A DNA stretch of 64,000 nt, from positions 13,997,577 through 14,061,576 of the forward strand of contig CM026398.1 in assembly GCA_014843695.1 (NCBI GenBank), in the 5' to 3' direction. Under the pieces are notes generated by a model. The model was not told the DNA's origin and searched no databases. It saw only the letters and a program-made list of their open reading frames with translations. Numbering within the stretch: the stretch's first letter is position 1; each line of letters starts with the position of its first letter. The DNA comes from Archivesica marissinica (taxonomy: Eukaryota > Mollusca > Bivalvia > Venerida > Vesicomyidae). Both the position numbers and the translations under genes were made by a program. This document shows positions 9,237-19,000 of this stretch, piece after piece.

Positions 9237-9507
9237 TTGGACGCCTGATTCCGTTTGTGTCTGATAAATAGGAAGACTGTGATGACACACAGGAGCAGGA
9301 GTCCCCCGATAGCTGCAGACACAATCAGTATGTCGTCTGTGCTAGATTGCGCTGACACAGTCCCGCCACGCCCGGGACTGTCAGAATCGCTTCCGGCTGT
9401 ATTTGTAATGTGGTCTGTTGATAGTGTTGCACGGTAAGTCGTGTTGGCGGACTGAGTGGGTGTTGATGTAGATAGGGTAGTCATGTTGAGTGTGGAATTT
9501 GGTCTGT
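9237..9507 (-). CDS. Transmembrane exon of the minus-strand receptor gene
   Basis: On the minus strand, acceptor ATTATATAATCAG leads into AC AGA CCA AAT and 89 codons, ending TCC AA at a consensus donor GTAAGT. The two leading bases complete the A left by the upstream exon (AAC, Asn). The first 60 or so residues are a Ser/Thr-rich stalk with sequons NST, NMT and NTT, likely heavily O-glycosylated. Then come about 23 hydrophobic residues (ILIVSAAIGG to VFLFI) and a basic stop-transfer RHKRNQ. This is a textbook type I single-pass membrane anchor: stalk outside, basic side in the cytoplasm. The window's ectodomain exon is only 55 residues, so the rest lies further upstream. Confidence 0.85.
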
Positions 9508-9624
9508 CTGATTATATAATATGAAATATACTCATATACGCAGTGTAAGGTTTTTTTTTTCACACATTGAGTCAAAGAGCTGTACTCGAATTAAAGCTAA
9601 AATATTTCAAACATAATCTGAGTA

Positions 9625-9814
9625 CAGTCAAACCTGTGCTAATGGCCACCTCCGAATAAAGGCCGCATATGATAAACCTGTCTCTAAAGACCACCATTTT
9701 TCTCTCCCGTCGAGCCATTTTCAATGCATTTTAACCTTCTATTGAGAGGACACCTGCCAACAAAGGCCACTGTTTGACTTTCCCGAAGGTGGCCTTTATA
9801 GACAGGTTTGACTG
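9625..9814. mobile_element. MITE with CAGTCAAACCTGT termini and TA target duplication (pogo/Tc1-like)
   Basis: The 190-bp element starts CAGTCAAACCTGT and ends ACAGGTTTGACTG, a perfect 13-bp inverted repeat, with further inverted similarity inside (GGCCACC near the left, GGTGGCC near the right). TA flanks both ends (9623-9624, 9815-9816). CAGT termini with TA duplication point to a pogo/Tc1-mariner relative. Intronic. Confidence 0.85.
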
Positions 9815-9878
9815 TATTTCAACAAATAAACAAGCGTCCTATACGACGTGTGTTGACATAACAAAATAATGTAAATAT

Positions 9879-10082
9879 AAACACCGCACGATAATCACAA
9901 CATTATCGGAAGAGTCCATTGACTTGTTATAGGTGTTTTTATATTACTATTTATAGGCAAACGTTACCATTCAATTGTATAGACTACACAATAGTCAATT
10001 TGTATATGAAGTAATAATATAAAAACACCTATACCAAGTCAATGGACTCTTCCGATAATGTTGTGATTATCGTGCGGTGTTT
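9879..10082. mobile_element. Foldback MITE with about 70-bp arms
   Basis: AAACACCGCACGATAATCAC and the following sequence to about 9950 recur inverted at 10010-10082, with about two mismatches. The loop is about 60 bp and AT-rich. Nearly all of the element is inverted repeat, so its RNA or single strand would form a long hairpin. Confidence 0.9.
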
Positions 10083-10087
10083 ACTGG

Positions 10088-10289
10088 GCTTTCAAAGTAA
10101 AGGAATAACGGTTGTAAACAAACATTCCATACACTATTGCATTATAGGTAAGTCAGGTTGTTAGCAGTATTACATTATAGATATTTTAAACTATAAACAA
10201 TAAATCACAGTACCTGTAAGCTATCGTATATTGCCTTACCTATACAGTAGTGTAATATTCCAACGGTATTATTACTTTACTTTGAAAGC
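10088..10289. mobile_element. Foldback MITE, imperfect arms of about 75 bp
   Basis: GCTTTCAAAGTAAAG at 10088 is inverted as CTTTACTTTGAAAGC ending at 10289. Inverted similarity continues inward (CACTATTGCATTATAGGTAA against the complement of TTACCTATACAGTAGTG). It begins 5 bp after the preceding foldback element. Confidence 0.78.
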
Positions 10290-10294
10290 ACAGT

Positions 10295-10512
10295 ACGTTT
10301 AGGATAACTTTACAGTGATGTACAAGGGCTATACCAGTACAGGTAATTCAGGTCTTTCAGATGGGACGTTAAACCGAGGTCTCGTTCTGTATCATGCACT
10401 ATCCTCCAAAATCTATTTTTAATCCGATTAGCCGATTTACCTGTCTTGTGTTGTGGACATAGCCAACGGGAGTAAATATTGAATGACGTCACTGTCAAGT
10501 TATCCTAAACGT
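10295..10512. mobile_element. TIR element with ACGTTTAGGATAACTT ends, carrying a SINE fragment
   Basis: ACGTTTAGGATAACTT at 10295-10310 is exactly inverted at 10497-10512, and the similarity extends to ACAGTGA on both sides. Inside, 10350-10415 is an internally deleted piece of the tRNA-Thr SINE body (CTTTCAGATGGGACGTTAAA then CACTATCCTCCAAAATCTA). The SINE piece therefore either inserted into or was captured by the element. Confidence 0.75.
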
Positions 10513-10920
10513 TCTATAAAAAAGCAATACGTAACACAGCCCGTGTATCCTGGTTCACAACATTTAGGATACAGATTTACCGTTATATCTCACATTTGTG
10601 CATATTTATTTTTATTTTTAGACTAATCATATTTAGAATATCTCTAAGCGACAGTATCACGTGATTAGTACAGACTCCAATAATAAACAAAAGTCAACCC
10701 AGGAGCGTGGCTGACCGTCATATGAAATCCTTCTTCCACGTTTGAGAGCTTGTAGACGACAAAACATTGTTTATTGATTGAAAGTTAGTGTTCGAATTAT
10801 TTCGGAAGAATTTATAGTAACAATGCTATTTATACGTAAAATGTTTATTTTTTATTTTTGCGATGTAATGTCGCTTTAATGAAACATAGCATACATACTT
10901 GTTGTACACTAGCTGGACAT
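10513..10920. other. Intronic DNA without recognisable features
   Basis: AT-rich intron sequence. No exon or repeat is recognisable. Confidence 0.4.
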
Positions 10921-11115
10921 CAGACGGGTCAGTGGCACAGTGGTCAACACGTTGTTCGGGGAACCTACGTTCGATCCCGTGTTTGACCATAATAATATTG
11001 ACAGTCATTCCGACGGGACTATAAACCGAGATCTCACGTATCGATGCTACTAAACATCGGACATGTAAAAGAAACAGATATGCTTCTGGAATTGGAGTGT
11101 CTTACAGTAACCTCC
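10921..11115 (+). mobile_element. tRNA-Thr-derived SINE, old diverged copy
   Basis: CAGACGGGTCAGTGGCACAG, TTCGATCCCGTGTTTGACC, then GACGGGACTATAAACCGAGA and TGTAAAAGAAACAGA follow the SINE consensus with many changes. Its 3' part (CTGGAATTGGAGTGTCTTAC) runs directly into the minisatellite at 11098. Confidence 0.75.
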
Positions 11116-11612
11116 AATATCAGTGTATTACAGTATCCTCCAATAGCAGTATCTTACAGTATCCTCCAATAGCAGTGTGTCTTACAGTATCCTTCAATAG
11201 CAGTGTCTTACGGTATCCTCCAATAGCAGTGTGTCTTGCAGTATCCTCCAATAGCAGTGTGTCTTACATTATCCTCCAATAGCAGTGTACTTTACAGTAT
11301 CATCCAATAGCAGTGTGTCTTACAGTATCCTCCAATAGCAGTGTCTTACAGTATCATCCAATAGCAGTGTGTCTTACAGTATCCTCCAATAGCAGTGTAC
11401 TTTACAGTATCATCCAATAGCAGTGTCTTACAGTATCCTCCAATGGCAGTGTGTCTTACAGTATCATCCAATAGCAGTGTGTCTTACAGTATCCTCCAAT
11501 AGCAGTGTACTTTACAGTATCATCCAATAGCAGTGTCTTACAGTATCCTCCAATGGCAGTGTGTCTTACAGTATCATCCAATAGCAGTGTCTTACTGTAT
11601 CCTCCAATATTT
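11098..11612 (+). repeat. 24-30-bp minisatellite derived from the SINE 3' body
   Basis: About 19 copies of CAGTATCCTCCAATAGCAGT joined by GT(GT)CTTA or GTACTTTA linkers. The core matches the SINE segment TGTATCATTGCACTATCCTCC, and the array starts exactly where the upstream SINE copy reaches that segment. A mixed higher-order pattern (CTCC/ATCC, TCTT/TACTTT) repeats in the right half. Confidence 0.9.
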
Positions 11613-11688
11613 TAAAGGATTCTGGATGCGTTGCCTCAATTAATTAGGAAGCGAATAAACGTATCATCCACAAAAACAAATAGACATA

Positions 11689-11891
11689 CAGTCTACATCC
11701 ATTATGTCGAATTCCGTCGAACCGAACAAAATACTTCGACATAAACGAAGTTTGACTTAACGAAATTCTATATAGGCCTACACGGGGCCAGTTATATGTA
11801 AAATTATAGTGTCTGAAACGAGATTTTGATCCGATTTCGATATAACCGGTGAATTCGACATAACCGACTTTGACATAGCGGATGTAGACTG
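11689..11891. mobile_element. MITE with CAGTCTACATCC termini and TA target duplication
   Basis: Starts CAGTCTACATCC and ends GGATGTAGACTG, flanked by TA at 11687-11688 and 11892-11893. Subterminal TATGTCGAATTC and GAATTCGACATAAC are also inverted. CAGT/TA suggests a pogo/Tc1-like parent. The right end is 21 bp from the 5' splice site of the exon at 11913-12079. Confidence 0.85.
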
Positions 11892-11912
11892 TATATGAGT
11901 AAATGTACTTAC

Positions 11913-12079
11913 TTTCTGGTTCGAAGTCGCTACAATGCTCGCCACGCAGTATCTCTAGCTCATCCAAAGTTGCAAGAAATGGTTCCGAGAGCTCGTCACC
12001 GCTAACAGTAGAATGGCAATTATTACTGGCCACTGAGAACATACAACCACCAGTAATCTGTACGTCTGCAGACAAGTGC
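11913..12079 (-). CDS. Extracellular exon of the minus-strand receptor gene (partial gene, 5' exons not found)
   Basis: On the minus strand, acceptor CATAATTACAG precedes G CAC TTG TCT and 55 codons with three cysteines (GGCMF, NNCHS, EHCSD), ending CCA GAA A at donor GTAAGT. The single trailing A joins AC of the transmembrane exon as Asn, so the phases agree. The sequence is acidic near its end (LDELEILRGEHCSDFEPE). I do not recognise the domain. The exon needs an upstream exon ending in phase 2; I could not identify it in the next several kb, which are mobile elements and the inverted repeat. A TIR element ends 21 bp beyond the donor. Confidence 0.68.
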
Positions 12080-12145
12080 CTGTAATTATGTGTGTGTTCT
12101 TTTATTTATGTAGAGTGTTTGGTAGACTGGGAGGTCGATTTTAAG

Positions 12146-12447
12146 TAGGGATGGCAACGAATAGCGACTATAATAATCGAATATTCGGTCGGGACGGTTT
12201 TCGAATATTCGAATATGTTATGGAATTCTTTCAAAAACTAAAACTCACTAAAATCTTATAAAAATTGCAAAACCTAATTTTTGTTTACGTGTAAACGTCA
12301 TCTTCTTCAAATGATTATTCAGATTAATATTGTACCCGAATATGTTAAATCCAATTTGCATAGATTACACCTAACAGTTTTCTTATTTTCAGAGCGAATA
12401 GTATTCGGATATTCGGACGTCCGAGCGAATATTCGTTGCCATCCCTA
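12146..12447. mobile_element. hAT-like MITE with exact 8-bp target duplication
   Basis: Termini TAGGGATGGCAACGAATA and TATTCGTTGCCATCCCTA are perfect inverted repeats. The flanks are ATTTTAAG at 12138-12145 and ATTTTAAG at 12448-12455. An 8-bp duplication and a TAGGGATG end are characteristic of the hAT superfamily. Inside are nested repeats of CGAATATTCG type. No transposase. Confidence 0.93.
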
Positions 12448-12492
12448 ATTTTAAGTGATTAAAATTAATTAATTAAACCCACTAGTTCATGG

Positions 12493-12587
12493 CACAGGGA
12501 TTCGGCACGTTTGGGGGTACTAGTATATATATTTAAGTACTACTTAAATATATATACTAGTACCCCCAAACGTGCCGAATCCCTGTG
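12493..12587. mobile_element. 95-bp perfectly palindromic hAT-like element with 8-bp target duplication
   Basis: Left arm 12493-12539 (starting CACAGGGATTCGGCACG) and right arm 12541-12587 are exact 47-bp reverse complements around a single central base. GTTCATGG occurs immediately outside on both sides (12485-12492, 12588-12595). The element consists of nothing but its inverted repeats. Confidence 0.9.
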
Positions 12588-12789
12588 GTTCATGGCATAA
12601 CAACACAAATAATAATATAGTTTTGGTATGCACCACCACAGTCGTTCTGATAACACACGTGACCCGTCGTATAGTGCGTTACAAAACAAGGTTGGTGAAT
12701 AATTTCAAGAGTCTAGAATGAAAACGTACAGATTAATTGGACGGAATGGTTGTTAGAAACAAACAACAAAGTAGTAGGGGCGTCTCTTT

Positions 12790-12990
12790 GAATGGTGTGT
12801 ATACGTCATCACTTGTTGTGTATACGTCATCACTATAGAGCCTATTGATGATATATCGCGCAACTACCGATCTCTTTACTTGTTGTGTATACATCATCAC
12901 CTGTTGTGTAAATGCGTCACCACCTGATGCTCAACTACAGAGCTCTTTGCTTGTTTGGTATACGCGTCACTATAGAGCCTATTGATAATA
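12790..12990. repeat. Short tandem cluster at the outer end of the left arm
   Basis: Imperfect repeats of GTGTATACGTCATCACTTGT, CTATAGAGCCTATTGATGAT and CAACTACCGATCTCTTT, about three units of roughly 60-90 bp. The right-arm counterpart (31070-31475) is longer. Confidence 0.7.
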
Positions 12991-12999
12991 GCTTGATAA

Positions 13000-13994
13000 A
13001 TAGCGATCGCGTACCATTCTATAAATATCGACTACGAACCTATCCATAAATAACTATTACGAACGCTTCTATATAAATATAGTCCGTTTACGTTTACCTC
13101 AATCAGCTTCACGAACTTCAACGAATATACGGGTAATTATATTATTCAAACTAGGCGTACGTTTTTATCGAGTAAGAAATCCTAATTATACGCTATATAC
13201 AAACTTAACCTATGTACGAAAATGAATAATATATATCTTACATCGTTACGTATAATTCCATAAAAACGCGATATATTATTAATAATCCGTAATGTACGTT
13301 TTAGAAGGGCATGTCACTAGACATAGCCATAGCGTATATGAAACACGTATTTTATCGTATAGAGTGATACAACGATTAATATAAATGTCTAATACTCGGT
13401 GTTCCATGCCCATCTTCAAGACACGGAGCACAGCTACAACCTCACCCAACAACATCAGTACAGAAAATGAAGGCCGTTTGCAACAGTATTTACTGCAAAA
13501 TACGTCATTAGTGTCATGGGTGGCTATCTCCGAATATATCCTATCATTTCGTATGACGCACGTTAATTCTCTGCTCAATACATCGGAATGGCTCCAATAA
13601 TGAATGCGAGGTATGAGGTTATATGTTAGTCAGTTGACCCTAAATAACCTTATCTGGGAATGCGAGAAAAATCACCAGCGCAGTAGGTACACAAAATTAA
13701 AACAGCATGGAACCAAACACTGACACATTCATACAGGTAATTATTAATATGAGTTTGATTCTAAAGTAATTAGACGCGTTTACATCTGTCGGTTATCATC
13801 TCGAGTCATGCAACATTATTAGACTCGATTCAAGAGTGATTTATCTTAATCGGGCAGGCGTACATTTATCGCTAAACCCACGCTGTATCTGAGCCCGGAG
13901 TGCGTAGTTAAATGTAATCAGTAGGTCATCCGAGCGATTGAGCTAACATACATTTGTATATTAATTACAGCCCCAGGTTCAATAAAATAATCAG
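13000..13994. other. Unique part of the left arm, no gene supported
   Basis: Low-repeat sequence duplicated in the right arm. A 71-codon plus frame (13385-13600) is conserved in the other arm with one predicted substitution (N to D), but the whole DNA is equally conserved and the protein has no recognisable motif. The part 13800-13920 is an old duplicate of 15095-15180. Confidence 0.5.
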
Positions 13995-14166
13995 CGTTCA
14001 TAAAATATTACGTTAGTGTGTGTGCGTGTGTGCGTGCGTGCGTGCGTGTGTGCGCGTGTGTGCGTGTGTGCGTGCGTGCGTGCGTGCGTGTGTGTGCGTG
14101 TGTGCGTGCGTGCGTGCGTGCGTGAGTGCGTGCGTGCGCGCGTGCGTGCGCGTGCGTGCGTGTGTG
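13995..14166 (+). repeat. (GTGC/GTGT)n microsatellite, left arm
   Basis: About 170 bp of alternating purine-pyrimidine GT and GC dinucleotides, a sequence class able to adopt Z-DNA. Counterpart at 29788-29976 on the other strand, with a different internal pattern. Confidence 0.95.
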
Positions 14167-14263
14167 ATAAGAATGTAATATTTGGCAAGTTACTGATTCC
14201 CTCTATCAGGTTGTATGTTGTTTGCGGTTATTTTATATAATGTATATCTATTTACCTTACCAC

Positions 14264-14338
14264 ACGCCCGTCTGTCTGTCCGTCTGTCCGTCCGTCCGCC
14301 CGTCCGTCCGTATGTCCGTCCGGCGGTCTGTCTGTAGG
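14264..14338 (+). repeat. (TCTG/TCCG)n microsatellite within a SINE remnant, left arm
   Basis: Tetranucleotide tract followed by GTGGAGCATCTTCTGCC, then GCACTGTCCTCCAAAACAAA. The latter matches the SINE body just after its own GTCTCTGTCTGTATCAT segment, so the tract probably grew inside a SINE copy. Confidence 0.85.
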
Positions 14339-14564
14339 TGGAGCATCTTCTGCCACGTGCACTGTCCTCCAAAACAAAGGCTTTGCCGATGCATATGTCG
14401 CATTACGCGCGAAACAGAATTATAAGATGTACATGTATGTAAATGCTGCATGTAGGCCTACAGCGGTACTCAAATCAATCTAAAAACAGCAACAATTAAT
14501 TCGCTATTTCTTTAGTATTTATACGGATATCCATAATTCGATTATTAGATATAGGGGTAGAGCC

Positions 14565-14776
14565 GAGTAGATTCGATCCCTGGATTACCCTAATAAAATT
14601 AACGGTCTTTCAGATGGGACCGAGGTATCGTGTCTGTGCACGTAAAGGAACCAGAGGAGACTCTGTAATGGGTCTCTGTCTGTATCATCGCACTATCCTC
14701 CAAAATTACTAATCTCTTCAGGAGAGCGACGCTCGTACGGGTAACCGGTAGCGACGATAAATAAACGTAAAACATA
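14565..14776 (+). mobile_element. tRNA-Thr-derived SINE, 5'-truncated copy, left arm
   Basis: ATTCGATCCCTGGATTACCC, AACGGTCTTTCAGATGGGAC, then CTGTCTGTATCATCGCACTA and CGACGATAAATAAACGTAAA. It lacks most of the tRNA head and has a deletion after GATGGGAC. It was duplicated together with the arm (29173-29386). Confidence 0.88.
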
Positions 14777-15373
14777 CAGAAACTATCGACGAATTATTCA
14801 ACGCAGTGGTGTGAAATTATCAATGCATTGTGTTTGTTTATTATAGCGCCACCCTATTTTATTTCTGACTTATGATACATCACTTATTATGAACATCAGT
14901 ACTTCCCGAATCCTATGCTCGTATGTCTGGAGTCATGCTGGGGGGCAATCGGTAACCATTATTTAACTAGCGGGCGGCCAAATCAGAACAAACACCTAAC
15001 GAGGTTCGACGGAATGTCTGGAAAATGCAATGTCAAAAATGAGAACGAAATATTTATTTCTGTCTGCTTATCAACTCGATGGTATTTTCCATGGACCATT
15101 ATTAGGCTCGTTTCAAGTTTGATTTATTTGACATCTTGCCACGCGTACATTTTGACGCGCAAACCCCACGCTGTATCTCCGCGTGAGAGTTCGCTCAATT
15201 AGTTTATAATTCAGGGCAAATATAAACATTAGCATAAATTGGGAAAATAAGCGCTGTAACGCTTCATTATAGCAAGAATATTTAAAACATGTAAACATAA
15301 CGTCATATCATATTTACAATCAGACTATTCATAGTATATAAATATATATATATAGATATACGCGCATATCTAT
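14777..15373. other. Unique part of the left arm
   Basis: No gene supported. A 95-codon plus frame at 14915-15202 has a shorter in-frame counterpart in the right arm (63 bp missing), but no motif is recognisable. Confidence 0.4.
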
Positions 15374-15520
15374 TGTCTGTCTGTCTGCCTACCTGCCTGT
15401 CTGTCCGTCTGTCTGTCGTCCGTCCGTCCGTCCGTATGTCTGTCTCTCTGTCTGTCTCTCTGTCTGTCTGTCTGTACGTCTCTCTGTCCGTCCGTCCGTC
15501 TGTCTGTCTGTCTGTGGAGC
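15374..15520 (+). repeat. (TCTG)n microsatellite within a SINE remnant, left arm
   Basis: About 145 bp of TCTG/TCCG/TCTC tetranucleotides, followed by GTGGAGCATCTTCTGCC and CACTATCCTCCAAAACAACG, the same downstream flank as the tract at 14264. Counterpart 28500-28636. Confidence 0.92.
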
Positions 15521-16056
15521 ATCTTCTGCCTTGTGCACTATCCTCCAAAACAACGGCTTTGCTGTTTTCATGATGTTTTCCGACGCTACCCTTCATTTTG
15601 ATCTTTCGATATATCTATAATACTGATTATCTCCCTTTAATCGTAAATAAGTTTGAAGAAAAATGAACTTTCGAGGAAACTGGCCGTGTTTGGTATCGTC
15701 GGAAAGATCTCGAAGAGACAATGACGAATCCGCGACTCAATTAATGGTCCGACCTCATACCGGAAGTAGTGATCCGAAAAACCGGAAGTACCGATATAAA
15801 TTCGTTATATAAGCTTTATTATAGGTCCTATCTATCCGGGGGTTTCGATAATCGTACTAAACGATTATACGTTCCGAGCCTACGATTTTCAAAATGGAGG
15901 ATATAAATGGCGGGAAAACACTATATCGCTTATTAATGGTCCATTCGACTCGGTGTGTGTCATTTATGTCCGTATCTACCCTTAATTCTAATTACGTAGC
16001 TAATGTCCGTACACAATTACCTCCCTCTACACATTCTCATTATACCGATAAAATGA
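15521..16056. other. Unique segment bordering the 42-bp satellite, left arm
   Basis: Conserved almost exactly in the right arm (27963-28480). An open frame starts MEDINGGKTLYRLL at 15894 and runs into the satellite; it is open only because the satellite unit is 42 bp. CCGGAAGTAGTG and CCGGAAGTACC are ETS-like hexamer contexts, noted without weight. Confidence 0.45.
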
Positions 16057-19000
16057 TTATATTACTACAAGATATACACATTATCTCACCATATCTACAT
16101 ATATTACACCAATATAAATCCACTATCTCACCATATATACATACATTACTAATAGATATATACACTATCTCATTATATCTACATTCATTACTACAAGATC
16201 TACACACTATTTCACCATATATACATTCATTACTACAAGATCTACACACTATAACACCATATCTACGTACATTATTACAAGATATATCAACTATCTCCCC
16301 ATATTTACGTACATTACTACAAGACATACACAGTATCTCACCATATCTACATACATTACTACAAGATATACACACTATCACACCATATCAACGTATATTA
16401 CTACAATAACTACACACTGTCTCACCATATCTACATACATTACTACAAGATATACACACTATCTCACCATATCTACGTACATTACTACAAGATATACACA
16501 CTATCTCACCATATCTACGTACATTACTACAAGATATACACACTATCTCACTATATATACGTACATTACTACAAGATATACACACTTTCTCACCATATCT
16601 ACATACATTACTACAATATATACACACTATATCACTATATCTACATATATTACAACAATATATATCCACTATCTCACCATATCTACATACATTTCTACAA
16701 GACATACACACTATCTCACCATATATACATACATTGCTACTAAATATACACACTATCTCACCAAATCTACATACATTACTACAAGATATACACACTGTCT
16801 CACCATATCTACATACATTACTACAATATATACACACTATATCACCATATCTACATATATTACAACAATATATATCCACTATCTCACAACAATATATATC
16901 CACTATCTCACCATATCTACGTACATTTCTAAAGATATACAATTATCTCACCATATATACTACATTGCTACTAATATACACACTATCTCACCAATCTACA
17001 TACATTCTACAAGATATACACATTATCTCACCATATATACATACATTGCTACTAAATATACACACTATCTCACCAAATCTACATACATTACTACAAGATA
17101 TACACATTATCTCACCATATATACGTACATTGCTACTAAATATACACACTATCTCACCAAATCTACATACATTACTACAAGATATATCCACTATCTCACC
17201 ATATTTACGTACATTACTACAAGATATACACAGTAACTCACCATATCTACGTACATTACTACAAGATATACACAGTATCTCACCATATCTACGTATATTA
17301 CTACAAGATATACACAGTATCTCACCATATATAAATTCATTACTACAATATATACACACTATCTCACCATATTTACGTACATTACAACAAGATATACAAA
17401 GTATCTCACCATATCTACATACATTACTACAACAAATTATTCACTATCTCACCATATCTACATACATTACTACAAGACATTATTCACTATTTCACCATAT
17501 CTACATTCATTACTACAAGATCTACATACTATTTCACCATATATACATTCATTACTACAAGATCTACACACTATATCACCATATCTACATACATTCCTAC
17601 AAGATATATCCACTATCTCACCATATCTACGTTCATTACTACAAGATCTACACACTATATCACCATATCTACATACATTACTGCAAGATATATCCACTAA
17701 CTCAACATATTTACATACATTACTACAACAACTACACACTGCCTCACCATATCTACATTCATTACTACAATAACTACACACTATCTCACCATATCTACAT
17801 ACATTACTACAAGATCTACACACTATATCACCATATCTACATTCATTACTACAAGATCTACACACTATATCACCATATCTACATTCATTACTACAAGATA
17901 TACACACTATATCACCATATCTACATACATTCCTACAAGATATATCCACTATCTCACCATATTTACATTCATTACTACAAGATCTACACACTATATCACC
18001 ATATCTACATACATTACTGTAAGATATATCCACTAACTCAACATATTTACATACATTACTACAAGATATACACACTATCTCACCATATCTACGTACATTA
18101 CTACAAGATATACACACTATCTCACCATATCTACATACATTACTACAAGATCTACACACTATTTCACCATATATACATTCATTACTACAAGATCTACACA
18201 CTATATCACCATATCTACATACATTCCTACAAGATATATCCACTATCTCACCATATTTACATTCATTACTACAAGATCTACACGCTATATCACCATATCT
18301 ACATACATTCCTACAAGATATATCCACTATCTCACCATATATACATACATTGCTACTAAATTTACACACTACCTCACCATATCTACATTCATTACTACAA
18401 GTTCTACACACTATATCACCATATCTACATACATTCCTACAAGATATATCCACTATCTCACCATATTTACATACATTACTACAATAACTACACACTGTCT
18501 CACCATATATGCATACATTTCTACAAGATATGCACACTATCTCACCATATCTACATACATTTCTACAAGATATACACACTATCTCACCATATATACATAC
18601 ATTGCTACTAAATTTACACACTATCTCACCATATTTACATTCATTACTACAAGATCTACACACTATATCACCATATATACATTCATTATTACAAGATATA
18701 TCCACTATCTCACCATATTTACATACATTACTACAATAACTACACACTGTCTCACCATATCTACATACATTTCTACAAGATATACACACTATCTCACCAT
18801 ATCTACATACATTACAACAAGATATACACACTATCTCACCATATCTACGTACATTACTACAAGATATACACACTATCTCACTATATATACGCACATTACT
18901 ACAAGATATACACGCTGTCTCACCATATCTACATACACACACTATATCACCATATCTGCATATATTACAACAATATATATCCACTATCTCACCATATATA

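Noticed and set aside
13279..13600. Overlapping 99- and 71-codon frames, the minus one containing IYSEIATH reminiscent of the receptor YAEI motif
   Set aside because: No flanking splice sites in a matching phase were found and the rest of the frame does not resemble the receptor tails. It is conserved in the other arm only because the whole DNA is.
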